DNA of 64,000 bases from Microbacterium sp. Root53. Lineage in GTDB: Bacteria; Actinomycetota; Actinomycetes; Actinomycetales; Microbacteriaceae. The translations under genes were made by a program, and so were the position numbers. The notes under the pieces are model-generated. The model was not told where the DNA came from, ran no database searches, and saw only the letters and a program-made list of their open reading frames with translations. Numbering within the stretch: position 1 is the stretch's first letter; the number at the start of each line of letters is the position of its first letter. The stretch covers positions 158,873-222,872 of the forward strand of contig NZ_LMFR01000024.1 in NCBI RefSeq assembly GCF_001426925.1, read 5' to 3'. Positions 1 through 8,963 of this stretch are shown in pieces.

Positions 1-619
1 GGTGGATGCCGCGCGCGAGGGCGGTCAGCGGCAGCGCGTGGACGGGGGCGCCGCACCCGTCGATCACGGTGGCGGGGATCTTCTCGCCCGTCAGCCGCTC
101 GACCACCTCGCGGATGTGCAGCTGCAGCGGGTGCACCGGGTCGAGGTAGCCGTTCACGTCCCATCCGGTCGCGACGCACGCTGCGAGCATCGCGGCGTGC
201 TTGCCGGAGCAGTTGTGCCGCACGCGGGCCTTGTCGGCGTGATCGCGGACCATGGCGTCGCGCGTGGCCACGTCCGAGGGCCAGCTCGCCGGGCACGCCA
301 GGTGGTCCTCCGTGAGGCCCGACGCCGCGAGCATCTCGCGCACCACCGCGACGTGGCGGTCGGTGCCCGCGTGGCTCGCGGTCGAGAGGGCCATCCGCTC
401 GCCCGCGAGCTCGGCGCCCGCCGTGAGGCACGCCACGGCCTGCAGCGGCTTGAGCGAGGACCGGGGCAGGATCAGCGCATCCGGGTTCCCCAGGCTCGCG
501 ACGATCTCACCGCTCGGCGCGAGCACGATCGCCGAGCCCGCATGCCGGGACTCCACGAATCCATTGCGCTCCACGACCGCGAGCTCGACGGAATCCTGCA
601 CGCTGAAAGTCTCGGACAT
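1..619 (-). CDS. L-asparaginase II family protein (3' end cut by window edge)
   Basis: N-terminal 206 residues of an asparaginase of the asparaginase_II family, which hydrolyses L-asparagine to aspartate and ammonia in the cytoplasm. The visible part has the family's early pattern (VVERNGFVESRHAG, then SLKPLQA) and the block CSGKHAAML, with HAG and SGKH as likely active-site elements. Family members run to about 310-330 residues, so roughly the last third lies outside the window. The ATG at 619 has a GATTCT element 7 nt upstream, compatible with leaderless transcription. An 85-bp repeat lies directly upstream (631-715). The family call is firm; substrate preference is not tested by sequence. 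Confidence 0.85.
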   Translation of the reverse strand, partial: MSETFSVQDSVELAVVERNGFVESRHAGSAIVLAPSGEIVASLGNPDALILPRSSLKPLQAVACLTAGAELAGERMALSTASHAGTDRHVAVVREMLAASGLTEDHLACPASWPSDVATRDAMVRDHADKARVRHNCSGKHAAMLAACVATGWDVNGYLDPVHPLQLHIREVVERLTGEKIPATVIDGCGAPVHALPLTALARGIH

Positions 620-630
620 CTACTTAGAAT

Positions 631-715
631 CTCACGCCCGTCGATCGGCTCGGGCACCGCAAGCGGTGCCACTCGCCGCTCGACCACTGTCGCTGACGCT
701 CCAGTGAGGCGTGAG
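631..715. repeat. 85-bp intergenic element with CTCACGCC/GGCGTGAG ends
   Basis: The element is bounded by perfect 8-bp inverted ends, CTCACGCC at 631-638 and GGCGTGAG at 708-715. It matches, in opposite orientation, the element at 4348-4434, with the same ends and the shared internal blocks GCCACTCGC and CTGTCGCTG(A/G)CGCTCCA. It sits upstream of the asparaginase gene and downstream of the OsmC gene. Confidence 0.6.
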
Positions 716-718
716 GGC

Positions 719-772
719 GCGCTTCGCGCGCGGGCCGCATCCGCGGCATGCTCGCTTCGCTCGCACGACGGT
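719..772. repeat. About 54-bp GC-rich intergenic repeat, copy 1
   Basis: This stretch, containing GGCCGCATCCGCGGCA and the near-palindrome CTCGCTTCGCTCGC, reappears in reverse complement at 27724-27779 with only a few differences. It lies just after the CTCACGCC element and before the end of the OsmC gene. Confidence 0.6.
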
Positions 773-802
773 GGGGCGCCGTGCTCCGGTACGCGGCGGG
801 GG

Positions 803-1273
803 TCAGCCGACCGTGACCGTGGCCTCGTGGCGGACCGGGAAGTTGACCGAGCGCGCGATGAAGCACCAGCCGTGAGCGGTCTCGTGCGCCGCCTCCGCCG
901 CCTCGATCATGGAGGCGTCGGCGACCGTCACGCGCGGGCGCAGCACGACCTCCGCGAACTGGCCGCCGCTGGCGCCGTCCTCGACCATGAGCCCGGTCGC
1001 CTCGTCGACGTACGAGGTGACGACCACCCCGGCGACCACGCACGCGTGCAGGTAGGACAGGAGGTGGCACTCCGACAGGGCCGCGATCAGCATGTCCTCG
1101 GGGTTCCACCGCTCCGGATCGCCGCGGAACGGCTTGTCCGAGGAGGCGAGGAGCGCGGGCTTGCCGTCGACCTCGATCGTCACGTCGCGCGAGTACTCGC
1201 GGTACCCGGAGGTCCCCGAACCGAGGTTGCCGGTCCAGGTGGCGGTGAGCGCGTAGCGGTGTTCGCGATGCAT
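803..1273 (-). CDS. OsmC family protein
   Basis: 156-residue OsmC/Ohr-superfamily protein, the usual length for the family. Members are cytoplasmic dimers that reduce organic hydroperoxides through two cysteines. Visible here are the SECHLLSYLHAC helix and a second conserved region GWCFIARSVNFPV, so cysteines are present in both places, though not in the exact classical Ohr spacing. The ATG at 1273 has GAGACT 7 nt upstream and no Shine-Dalgarno sequence. It is transcribed alone between the asparaginase and plsC, all on the minus strand. A general OsmC-like redox role is an inference; a dedicated Ohr is possible but not shown. Confidence 0.85.
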   Translation of the reverse strand: MHREHRYALTATWTGNLGSGTSGYREYSRDVTIEVDGKPALLASSDKPFRGDPERWNPEDMLIAALSECHLLSYLHACVVAGVVVTSYVDEATGLMVEDGASGGQFAEVVLRPRVTVADASMIEAAEAAHETAHGWCFIARSVNFPVRHEATVTVG

Positions 1274-1300
1274 GCCGCCAGTCTCGCACCGCGACGGGAA

Positions 1301-2077
1301 CTACCGTCGTTCGTGCGGGAGCGCGCGCTTGATCTTCTCGATCGGCGTCTGCGCGGGCGACTCGTTGTACGCGTCCGCGAGCTCCTGGCCCGACAGGGCG
1401 TGGATGGCCGCCATGATCTCGTCCGTCGCCGTGCGGCGCGCGCGGCCCGAGGTCGCGGGCCCGTGGTGGGAGAGGTCGAGCGGCTCGCCGAAGCGGATCG
1501 TGACGCGCTCGCGCATCGACGGGAACTTCGAGCCGACCGGCATGACCTTGTCGGTCCCGATCAGGCCCACCGGCACGACCGGCGCGCCGGTCTGCAGGGC
1601 GAGGAACGCGACGCCCGTACGGCCCTTGTAGAGCCGGCCGTCCAGCGAGCGCGTCCCCTCGGGGTACAGCGCGACCGCGGCCCCCGTCTCGAGGATCTGC
1701 CGCTGCTGCTCGAGCGCGTCGAGAGCCGCCTGCCCCGCGCCGCGGCGCACGGGGATGGCGCCGACCGCGGTGAACAGCACCTTCGAGAGCCAGCCCTTGA
1801 AGCCGGTGCCCTCGAAGTAGCTCGACTTCGCCAGGAAGTGCACGGGCCGCGGCGCCGCGGCGACGGGGATGGCGATCGAGTCGATGAACGAGAGATGGTT
1901 GCTGGCGAAGATCACGGCGCCTTCGCGCGGGATGTTCGAGCGTCCCTCGACGTGCGGGCGGTAGAGGGCGCGCGCCAGGGGAGCGAGCGCCATGCGGCCG
2001 AACGTGTAGAACCAGCTGGGCTGGTGCGGGGCCTCGGTCTCGTCGGTTTCGGGTGCCGGCGACTCCTGAGAGGTCAT
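1301..2077 (-). CDS. plsC: 1-acyl-sn-glycerol-3-phosphate acyltransferase (PlsC family)
   Basis: 258-residue acyltransferase that would place the second acyl chain on lysophosphatidic acid during phospholipid synthesis at the membrane. The catalytic NHX4D box is seen as NHLSFID at residues 60-66 and the glycerophosphate-binding PEGTR at 139-143. The N-terminus is acidic and proline-rich, and the C-terminal 50 residues are charged, as in actinobacterial homologues. The ATG at 2077 has TACGCT 7 nt upstream (2089-2084), pointing to a leaderless mRNA. It is divergent from the FKBP lipoprotein. Several paralogues usually exist per actinobacterial genome, so the exact acyl acceptor is uncertain. 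Confidence 0.88.
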   Translation of the reverse strand: MTSQESPAPETDETEAPHQPSWFYTFGRMALAPLARALYRPHVEGRSNIPREGAVIFASNHLSFIDSIAIPVAAAPRPVHFLAKSSYFEGTGFKGWLSKVLFTAVGAIPVRRGAGQAALDALEQQRQILETGAAVALYPEGTRSLDGRLYKGRTGVAFLALQTGAPVVPVGLIGTDKVMPVGSKFPSMRERVTIRFGEPLDLSHHGPATSGRARRTATDEIMAAIHALSGQELADAYNESPAQTPIEKIKRALPHERR

Positions 2078-2208
2078 CCGAAGAGCGTAACGCGGGATCC
2101 ATGCCCGCCGCGGAATGATCCCCGGGCAGCTCTCGCACGATCTGCTCAGGCCGTTCGTAACCGGAATGGGACAAGATGGGATGAATCCCCAACGAACGAG
2201 GTATCTCC

Positions 2209-3168
2209 GTGCGTCTTCGCTCCACCGCCCTCCTGTCCACCCTCGCGGTCACCGGGATCGCGCTCGTCGGCTGCTCCGGCGAGCCGGCCCCCGAGTCCTC
2301 GCCGAGCGCCTCCGCCGCCGGCGACCTGTGCGGCGCCGCGGTCGGATCGGGAGCCGCGTCGGAGGCCGTGACGGTCGAGGGCGAGCCCGGCGAGGCGTCG
2401 ACCGCGACGTTCGAGAAGCCGCTCGAGATCACCGAGCTGCAGAGCACGGTCGTGGCCGAGGGCGAGGGCGAGCCCATCGAGGCCGGCCAGCTCATCGAAT
2501 ACGCGATGTCGGCGTACGACGCCACGACAGGCGAGGAGCTCGGCGTGATCGGCTACGAGGAGGGCCAGCTGCTGCCGCAGCAGATCACGCCCGAGAGCGT
2601 GTTCGCCCAGATCCTCGGTTGCGCCACGGTCGGCACGCGCGTCGTGAGCACCTTCCCGGCGTCGCAGGGGCAGGACGGCAGCGAGGTCCCCGGCCAGGTC
2701 TACGTGTTCGACCTCACGGGCGTCACGCCGTCGGCCGCGTGGGGCGACCCGCAGGAGCCCGTCGAGGGCGAGCCCACGGTCGGGCTCGCCGACGACGGCG
2801 AGCCCACCATCACGCTCCCCGACGCGGAGGCGCCCAGCGAGACCCAGGTCAGCGAGCTCAAGGTCGGCGACGGCGACACGGTCGAGTCGGGCGATCAGGT
2901 GCTCGTCCAGTACACGGGCGTGAAGTGGTCCGACGGCAGCGTGTTCGACTCGAGCTGGGTGAACGGCGCCCCGACGGCGTTCGTCACGAACCAGGTCGTG
3001 CCGGGCTTCACCAAGGCGCTCGAGGGCCAGACGGTCGGCTCGCAGGTGCTCGTCACGATGCCGCCGGCCGACGGCTACGGGTCGTCCGAGGGCCACGAGC
3101 TGCAGGACGAGACGCTGACGTTCGTGGTCGACATCCTCGCGACCCAGCACCCCGCCCCGGCGCAGTGA
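2209..3168 (+). CDS. FKBP-type peptidyl-prolyl cis-trans isomerase lipoprotein
   Basis: 319-residue exported lipoprotein. The signal peptide ends in the lipobox LVGC with Cys22 as the lipidated residue, followed by a Ser/Ala/Pro linker. Two FKBP-like halves follow: a degenerate one at about 75-172 and a canonical one at about 215-311 with YTG, FDSSW, VVPGF and the GY..G..G pattern. The role is proline isomerisation and folding of secreted proteins on the outer face of the membrane. The GTG start at 2209 was chosen because it gives the signal peptide directly; ACGAGG lies just upstream. It lies 13 bp before dxr, so the two probably share a transcript. Confidence 0.9.
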   Translation: MRLRSTALLSTLAVTGIALVGCSGEPAPESSPSASAAGDLCGAAVGSGAASEAVTVEGEPGEASTATFEKPLEITELQSTVVAEGEGEPIEAGQLIEYAMSAYDATTGEELGVIGYEEGQLLPQQITPESVFAQILGCATVGTRVVSTFPASQGQDGSEVPGQVYVFDLTGVTPSAAWGDPQEPVEGEPTVGLADDGEPTITLPDAEAPSETQVSELKVGDGDTVESGDQVLVQYTGVKWSDGSVFDSSWVNGAPTAFVTNQVVPGFTKALEGQTVGSQVLVTMPPADGYGSSEGHELQDETLTFVVDILATQHPAPAQ

Positions 3169-3181
3169 GGCGCGCGCAGGC

Positions 3182-4282
3182 ATGACCGCGTCCCCGGCCG
3201 CAGCGCGCCGCGTCGTCATCCTCGGATCCACGGGGTCCATCGGCACGCAGGCCCTCGACGTGATCCGCGCCAACCCGGAGCGGTTCGTCGTCGTGGGCCT
3301 GTCGGCCGGCTCGAACGCCGAGGCCATGGCCGCCCAGGCGCGCGAGTTCGGCGTCGAGCACACGGCGCTGGGCGCCGCCGAGGCCGAGCAGCTCGTGCGC
3401 TCGGTCGACGCGGACGTGGTCGTCAACGGGATCACCGGCTCGGTCGGCCTCGGCCCGACGCTCGCGGCGCTCGAGACCGGGCGCACGCTCGCGCTGGCGA
3501 ACAAGGAGTCGCTCATCGTGGGCGGCGACCTGGTCAAGCGCGTCGCTCGGCCGGGGCAGATCGTGCCCGTCGACTCCGAGCACTCGGCGCTGGCGCAGGC
3601 GCTGCGCTCGGGCACGGCGGACGAGGTGCGCCGGCTGGTGCTCACGGCGTCGGGCGGCCCCTTCCGAGGCCGCGATCGGGCGTCGCTCGCGGGTGTGACG
3701 CCCGCGGAGGCGCTCGCGCACCCGACGTGGGACATGGGCCGCATGGTCACCACGAACTCGGCCACGCTCGTCAACAAGGGCCTCGAGGTGATCGAGGCGC
3801 ACCTGCTGTTCGACGTGCCCTTCGACCGGATCGACGTGGTCGTGCACCCGCAGTCGATCGTCCACTCGATGGTCGAGTTCGTCGACGGCTCGACCATCGC
3901 GCAGGCGTCGCCGCCCGACATGCGGCTGCCGATCTCGCTCGGGCTGGACTGGCCGCACCGCGTGCCCGGCGTCGGTGCGCCGCTCGACTGGACCGCCGCC
4001 TCGGCGTGGACGTTCGAGCCGCTCGACGACGAGGCCTTCCCCGCCGTCGCCCTCGCCAAGCAGGTCGGCGAGGCGGGCCGCACGTATCCCGGCGTCTACA
4101 ACGCGGCGAACGAGGAGGCCGTCGACGCCTTCCACGAGGGGCGCCTGCCGTTCCTCGGCATCGTCGACACCGTGCGCCGCGTGGTCGACGCGCACGACGC
4201 CCCCGCCGAGCTCACGCGCGAGTCGCTCGCGGAGGCCGAGGCCTGGGCCCGCGCCGAGGCCGACCGGATGATCTCGGGCTAG
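3182..4282 (+). CDS. dxr: 1-deoxy-D-xylulose 5-phosphate reductoisomerase
   Basis: 366-residue cytoplasmic enzyme that converts DXP to 2-C-methyl-D-erythritol 4-phosphate with NADPH, the committed step of the MEP isoprenoid pathway. Signatures are the NADPH loop GSTGSIG at 15-21, NKESLI, the metal/substrate block [17 protein letters not shown], the flexible loop HPTWDMG and the lysine-containing NSATLVNKG. It is of family length. Start ATG 3182 lies 13 bp after the FKBP lipoprotein. ispG of the same pathway lies about 9 kb downstream, and the Rip1-type protease gene between them is a typical actinobacterial neighbour. It ends facing murE. Confidence 0.97.
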   Translation: MTASPAAARRVVILGSTGSIGTQALDVIRANPERFVVVGLSAGSNAEAMAAQAREFGVEHTALGAAEAEQLVRSVDADVVVNGITGSVGLGPTLAALETGRTLALANKESLIVGGDLVKRVARPGQIVPVDSEHSALAQALRSGTADEVRRLVLTASGGPFRGRDRASLAGVTPAEALAHPTWDMGRMVTTNSATLVNKGLEVIEAHLLFDVPFDRIDVVVHPQSIVHSMVEFVDGSTIAQASPPDMRLPISLGLDWPHRVPGVGAPLDWTAASAWTFEPLDDEAFPAVALAKQVGEAGRTYPGVYNAANEEAVDAFHEGRLPFLGIVDTVRRVVDAHDAPAELTRESLAEAEAWARAEADRMISG

Positions 4283-4347
4283 AGTTCCGCGCAACCGGCC
4301 TGCGACGCGCGCCAGCGCGGAGCGTGCGGGCGCTCATGCGCCCGCCA

Positions 4348-4434
4348 CTCACGCCATCGATGGAGCGCCAGCGACAGCGCTGCAGACGCGAGTGGCGCCC
4401 TGGAGGGGTGCACGAGCGGATGCGGGGGCGTGAG
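4348..4434. repeat. 87-bp element with CTCACGCC/GGCGTGAG ends between dxr and murE
   Basis: Second copy of the element at 631-715, in opposite orientation, with identical 8-bp inverted ends at 4348-4355 and 4427-4434. It fills the gap between two converging genes and ends 2 bp before the murE stop codon, so it may serve as a two-way terminator or RNA-stabilising structure. Confidence 0.6.
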
Positions 4435-4436
4435 AG

Positions 4437-6047
4437 TCAAGAACTGTAGGGGACCGGCCAGGCGGGCTCCGGCACCGGCCAGCCCGCGTCGCGCAGGGCG
4501 CGGCGGGCGAGCTCGCGGGCCGAGTACGGAGTGCGGACGCCGCGGATGTCGCGGTAGTCCTGGTGGCCGGGGCCCGCCCACAGGATGGCGTCGCCGGGAC
4601 CGACGAGCGAGACGGCCTTCACGATCGCGGCCTCGGGCGGCGAGACCTCGTGGATCTCGTGATCCGGATCCGTCGCGCGGGCGCCCTCGAGCAGCATCGC
4701 CCGGATCGCGTCGGGGTCCTCGAACCGGGGGTGGTGGTCGGTGATGACCACGATGTCGCTGCCCTCGACCGCCGTGCGGCCCATGTCGAAGCGCTTGGTC
4801 TTGTCGCGGTCGCCGTCGGCGCCGAACAGCATCAGCACCTTGCCCCGCGTGACGCGGCGCACGGCCGCGAGCGTCTTCTCGAACGCGTCGGGAGTGTGGC
4901 CGAAGTCGACGTACACGGCGGGGCCCTCGTCGCCCGAGACGCGCTGCGTCCGGCCGGGGAGGTACGCCCGGATGCCGCCGTCCCGCTCGAGGGCCTCGGC
5001 GATGCGCTCCCACGCATAGCCGGCCTCGAGCAGCATCACGATCGCGAGGCCGCCGTTCGAGGCCATGTGCGGCCCGATCACGGGCACCGACGTCGTGAGG
5101 GAGCGGCCGTCGCCGTGCGACAGGGTGAAGCGGGTGCCGCTCTGCGTCTCCTCGTCGATCGTCACGATCCACTCGGCCCGGGCGGCCCGGTCGGGGTCCG
5201 CCGCGATCGACGGCGTGGCGATCGTCACGACCGGGATCTCCGCCTTCGCGGCGATGTCGAACCCGGGCGTGGAGTCCAGCGACACGACCCCGCGGCGGGC
5301 GCGATCCGGCCGGAAGAACTGCAGCTTGGCCTCGAAGTACTCGGCCATGTCGGCGTAGTCGTCGAGGTGGTCGTGCGTGAGGTTCGTGAAGGACGCGACG
5401 TCGAACACGAGGCCGTCCACGCGGTGGCGGGTCAGCGCCTGCGCGCTCACCTCGACCGCGACGGCCTCCACGCTGCGCTCCCGCATCAGGGCCAGCAGCG
5501 CGTGGAACTCGGACGCCTCGGGCGTGGTCAGGCGGGAGACGATGACCTCGCCCGCGATGTGCCGCTCGGCCGTCGAGGAGAGGCCGGAGACGACGCCCAT
5601 CTGCTGCAGGATGCCGTCCAGGATGTGTGTCACGGAGGTCTTGCCGTTCGTGCCGGTCGTGCCGAGCAGCAGCGGGAGGTCCGCATCCGTCGCGTAGACC
5701 CACGACGACAGCGCGCCGAGCGCGCCGCGGGGGTCGTCCACCACGACGATCGGAAGGCCGGACGCGGCGGCCATGTCGGCGCCCTCGGCGTCGGTCACGA
5801 TCGCCGCGGCGCCCTTCTCGGCGGCCACCGGGGCGAACTCGGCGCCGTGGCGGTTCACGCCGCGGATCGCCACGAACGCCTCGCCCTCCCGCAGATCCGC
5901 GGTCGCGAGCGTGATGCCGCGGATCTCGATCCCGTCGAGCGATCCGCGCGTCTCGCGTCCGAAGCGATCGGCCAGCTCGGCGAGCGACCGGCGGGGCGGG
6001 TTCTCGGGACGCAGGACCGGAGGCAGGTTCGCAGGAGGGTTCGTCAT
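4437..6047 (-). CDS. murE: UDP-N-acetylmuramyl-tripeptide synthetase
   Basis: 536-residue Mur ligase that adds the third amino acid to UDP-MurNAc-L-Ala-D-Glu with ATP. Visible are the P-loop TGTNGKT at 131-137, the Mur block SSTAERHIAGE, THDHLDDY, the catalytic-lysine region, YVDFGHTPDAFE and FGADGDRDKTKR. The position that reads DNPR in diaminopimelate-adding enzymes reads DHHPR here (437-441), so the added residue cannot be assigned; peptidoglycan of this family often contains lysine or ornithine. It is slightly longer than usual at the N-terminus. Start ATG 6047 has a GAGACT box 11 nt upstream. It stands alone here, away from the dcw cluster. Confidence 0.93.
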   Translation of the reverse strand: MTNPPANLPPVLRPENPPRRSLAELADRFGRETRGSLDGIEIRGITLATADLREGEAFVAIRGVNRHGAEFAPVAAEKGAAAIVTDAEGADMAAASGLPIVVVDDPRGALGALSSWVYATDADLPLLLGTTGTNGKTSVTHILDGILQQMGVVSGLSSTAERHIAGEVIVSRLTTPEASEFHALLALMRERSVEAVAVEVSAQALTRHRVDGLVFDVASFTNLTHDHLDDYADMAEYFEAKLQFFRPDRARRGVVSLDSTPGFDIAAKAEIPVVTIATPSIAADPDRAARAEWIVTIDEETQSGTRFTLSHGDGRSLTTSVPVIGPHMASNGGLAIVMLLEAGYAWERIAEALERDGGIRAYLPGRTQRVSGDEGPAVYVDFGHTPDAFEKTLAAVRRVTRGKVLMLFGADGDRDKTKRFDMGRTAVEGSDIVVITDHHPRFEDPDAIRAMLLEGARATDPDHEIHEVSPPEAAIVKAVSLVGPGDAILWAGPGHQDYRDIRGVRTPYSARELARRALRDAGWPVPEPAWPVPYSS

Positions 6048-6154
6048 GGCGTCTCCCAGTCTCGCACGCGCGCGCCGTCCACCCCGCTGTGACGCGGGCC
6101 GCGCGGCCCCGCGCCCGGCCGCCGCGCGGGGCCGGCCGGGCGCGGGGGAACGGG

Positions 6155-6841
6155 TCAGCCGCGGGCCGACCGGCGCCAGGCGAGGACCGACACGACCAGC
6201 GCCGCGATGCCCGCGGCCAGCCCGCCGGCTCCCAGCGCGACCGGGAGGGGATCCGATGCCGGTGCGGCGACAGGCGCCTCCGCCCCGGCGGCGTGCGCGT
6301 GGTCGCCGCCCGCCGCCGCCGCGTCCAGCGTGACCGTCGGCGCGGGGCTGTCGAGCTCGTGCGGATCCTGGCCGTCCTCCGGGATCTCGGACCAGGACAC
6401 GGCTCCCTCGCTGCACACCTGCTCGACCGGGAACGCGAGCGTGACAGGGGCGTCGTCGGCGTACTTCACGCCGAGCTCGACCGTGGCCCGCAGGTCGCTC
6501 GGGACGGGCTCGTTCGCCGTGTAGACCACGCGCGAGACGAGGCCGTCGGCCGCGTCGCGCTCGACGTCGATCGTCCAGCCGGGCTGCAGGGTCGGCGACA
6601 CGGAGTCGAGCCCGTCGGGCACGTCGATCCGCAGGGCGGTGGTGGGGGATCCGTCGCAGCCGTGGCTGAACGCGAACGTCAGCACGTCGTAGCCGCCGGC
6701 GACCGGGGCGTCCGGCGTCACGGTGACGTGCGCGCTCGCGGCCAGCGGCGCGGCGAGCACGAGACCGGCGGCAAGCGCGCCGCCGGACGCGGCGATCAGC
6801 GATCGACGGAGCGGACGGCGGGTGGGGATGGACAGGGACAT
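6155..6841 (-). CDS. YcnI family (DUF1775) copper-associated exported protein
   Basis: 228-residue exported, membrane-anchored protein. A signal peptide ends at ASA|H, which leaves His38 as the mature N-terminus; in characterised YcnI this histidine is a Cu(II) ligand. The YcnI domain covers about 38-160 (VTVTPDAPVAGGY, FSHGCDGSPTTALRIDVP), then comes a His/Ala-rich linker and one C-terminal membrane helix (about 200-222) ending in WRRSARG. Start ATG 6841 has a clean GAGGAG 6 nt upstream. The gene for a membrane protein with histidines in its helices lies immediately upstream on the same strand, 123 bp away. A role in copper trafficking outside the cell is inferred from the family. Confidence 0.88.
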   Translation of the reverse strand: MSLSIPTRRPLRRSLIAASGGALAAGLVLAAPLAASAHVTVTPDAPVAGGYDVLTFAFSHGCDGSPTTALRIDVPDGLDSVSPTLQPGWTIDVERDAADGLVSRVVYTANEPVPSDLRATVELGVKYADDAPVTLAFPVEQVCSEGAVSWSEIPEDGQDPHELDSPAPTVTLDAAAAGGDHAHAAGAEAPVAAPASDPLPVALGAGGLAAGIAALVVSVLAWRRSARG

Positions 6842-6964
6842 GGGTTCTCCTCGGAGGTTCCGCGCCGTGCGGGCGCACGGGCGCACGGGCGCGCGACCGC
6901 GTCGCGGATCGGCCGCGGCGGTCGGATGGGTCGGTGACGGCGTGCGCCTGGAGCCCGGGAGGGC

Positions 6965-7546
6965 TCAGGCGCGCAGCGCCGCCGGGGGCCCGCGCCGGGA
7001 GACCGAGGAGAGGAGAGCGGGGAGGACGGCCGCGACGGCGGGCGCGGGCAGCGCACGCGGCAGCCGGGGCGCGGCGGGCGGCAGCGGGGCGGCGGCGCGC
7101 CGCAGCAGGGCCACGGCGCCGCGCGCGATCGCGCGCACCAGCCGCTCCCCGCGCCACAGCAGCGCCACGGTCACGAGCGCCGCGACCGCGTGCGCGACGT
7201 ACATACCCGCCCCCTCCGGCGCGGGGGCGGACGCCGCGATCAGCGTGATGTGGTGCCCGGGTCGTTCGATGTTCGCGGACGCGCCCGTGCCCGAGGGTGA
7301 GCCGAGCAGCTGGAACACGCCGTGGAACGCGGCCTGGCTCACCAGCGCCGCGGCCGCGAGCCGCGACAGGCTCATGCGCGGGCCGGCCAGCGCGCCGGCC
7401 ACCGGCGTGAGCAGCGCGATCATGGCCGCGACCAGCAGGAACGCGGGAGCCGGCCCGCCCGCGACCGTGTGCGACGCGGCGGCCAGCAGGGTGGCGACCG
7501 ACGACGCGGCGACGCCGCGGAGCGCGCGCTGCTGCCGGGCCGTCAT
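6965..7546 (-). CDS. Membrane protein of unknown function, partner of YcnI
   Basis: 193-residue integral membrane protein that I cannot assign to a named family. It shows about four hydrophobic helices (residues about 10-30, 35-55, 60-85, 110-135) with histidines inside or at the edge of helices (AASHTVAGG, QAAFHGVFQL, PGHHITLI, YVAHAVAAL), then an Ala/Pro/Arg-rich cytoplasmic tail. ATG 7546 has TAGATT 8 nt upstream; an ATG at 7573 is the alternative. Co-directional with the YcnI gene, it may be a copper-related transporter or partner (inference). It is divergent from the Rip1-type protease. Confidence 0.65.
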   Translation of the reverse strand: MTARQQRALRGVAASSVATLLAAASHTVAGGPAPAFLLVAAMIALLTPVAGALAGPRMSLSRLAAAALVSQAAFHGVFQLLGSPSGTGASANIERPGHHITLIAASAPAPEGAGMYVAHAVAALVTVALLWRGERLVRAIARGAVALLRRAAAPLPPAAPRLPRALPAPAVAAVLPALLSSVSRRGPPAALRA

Positions 7547-7633
7547 GCCCTCGAATCTACCCGCGCACGGCATCCCCGCCCGCGGCCGTCGCGCCCCGGG
7601 GTTTCCGAGGATGCGGGGGCTAGCGTTGTGCGC

Positions 7634-8923
7634 GTGACTGTCGTGGCGTTCGTGATCGGCGTGCTCGTCGTCGTGGTGGGGCTGGCCGTGTCCATCGCGC
7701 TGCACGAGATCGGCCACCTCGTGCCGGCCAAGCGGTTCGGCGTGCGCGCCGGGCAGTACATGGTCGGCCTGGGCCCCGTGATCTGGTCGCGCCGCTTCGG
7801 CGAGACCGAGTACGGCGTCAAGCTCCTGCCGATCGGCGGCTACGTCTCGATGGCGGGGATGTACGCCCCGACGAGGCAGGGCGTGCGCGCCAGGGGGATG
7901 TTCGCGACGCTCGTGCAGGATGCGCGCGACGCCAACGCCGAGACGCTCCAGGGCGTCGACGACTCGCGCGCCTTCTACCGCCTGCCGGTGTGGAAGCGCA
8001 TCGTCGTCATGCTGGGCGGGCCGGTCATGAACCTGATCCTCGCGGTCGTCCTGTTCTCGGTGCTCTACAGCGGCATCGGCCTGCAGCAGACCACGACCAC
8101 GATCGACGCGGTGTCCGAGTGCGTGCAGCCCGCGGGCTCCGCGTCGGAGACGTGCGACGAGGACGATCCCGCCTCGCCCGCGCTCGCCGCGGGGCTGCGG
8201 CCCGGCGACCGGTTCGTGTCGCTGGACGGCACCGAGGTGTCGACGTTCGCGGAGGCGTCCGCGATCATCCAGGCCGCGCCCGATCGGCCCCTCCCCGTGG
8301 TCGTCGATCGCGCCGGCGAGCGCGTGGCGCTCACCCTGACCCCCGTGCTCGCGGAGCGTCAGATCGCGGGCGAGGACGGCGAGGTCACGACGCAGCGCGT
8401 CGGCTTCGCGGGGATCACCGCGGCCGTCGAGCGCGTGCGGCAGCCGATCTGGTCCGGGCCGCAGGCGACGTTCGAGACGGTCGGATCCGTGACCGGCATC
8501 ATCCTGCAGCTGCCGCAGCGCCTGTGGGACACGGCCGTGGATCTGTTCACGGGCCAGGAGCGCGACCCGAACGGGCCGCTCAGCGTGGTCGGTGTCGGCC
8601 GCCTGGCCGGCGAGGTCGCCGCGACCGAGGCGCCCATCCTGGACCGCGTCTCGGCCATGGTGGGGCTGCTCGCCTCGGTCAACATCGCGCTGTTCGTGTT
8701 CAACCTGATCCCGCTGCTGCCGCTCGACGGCGGGCACGTCGCGATCGCGCTGTGGGACGGGCTCAAGCGCGCATGGGCGCGGCTGCGCGGCCGCCCCGAG
8801 CCGGCGCCGGTCGACGCGACGCGCCTCGTGCCCGTCACGCTGCTGGTGGTCGTGCTGATGGTCGGCATGGGCGCCCTGCTGTTCGCGGCCGACATCTTCA
8901 ACCCCGTCCGCCTGATCGGCTGA
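7634..8923 (+). CDS. Site-2 intramembrane metalloprotease (RseP/Rip1 type)
   Basis: 429-residue M50 zinc protease of the inner membrane, the actinobacterial Rip1 type that cleaves anti-sigma factors or other transmembrane substrates. The zinc motif HEIGH is at residues 24-28 in the first helix. A PDZ-like domain follows at about 175-245 (GLRPGDRFVSLDGTEVSTF), and the second active-site motif NLIPLLPLDGGH ends at 368, before two last helices. GTG 7634 was chosen because TAGCGT (7621-7626) ends 8 nt earlier; GTG 7628 is an alternative. It lies between dxr and ispG, as commonly seen in actinobacteria. Confidence 0.93.
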   Translation: MTVVAFVIGVLVVVVGLAVSIALHEIGHLVPAKRFGVRAGQYMVGLGPVIWSRRFGETEYGVKLLPIGGYVSMAGMYAPTRQGVRARGMFATLVQDARDANAETLQGVDDSRAFYRLPVWKRIVVMLGGPVMNLILAVVLFSVLYSGIGLQQTTTTIDAVSECVQPAGSASETCDEDDPASPALAAGLRPGDRFVSLDGTEVSTFAEASAIIQAAPDRPLPVVVDRAGERVALTLTPVLAERQIAGEDGEVTTQRVGFAGITAAVERVRQPIWSGPQATFETVGSVTGIILQLPQRLWDTAVDLFTGQERDPNGPLSVVGVGRLAGEVAATEAPILDRVSAMVGLLASVNIALFVFNLIPLLPLDGGHVAIALWDGLKRAWARLRGRPEPAPVDATRLVPVTLLVVVLMVGMGALLFAADIFNPVRLIG

Positions 8924-8963
8924 GCGGGGCCGGGCCCGTCGCCCCGCGGGTAGCGTGGAGGGG

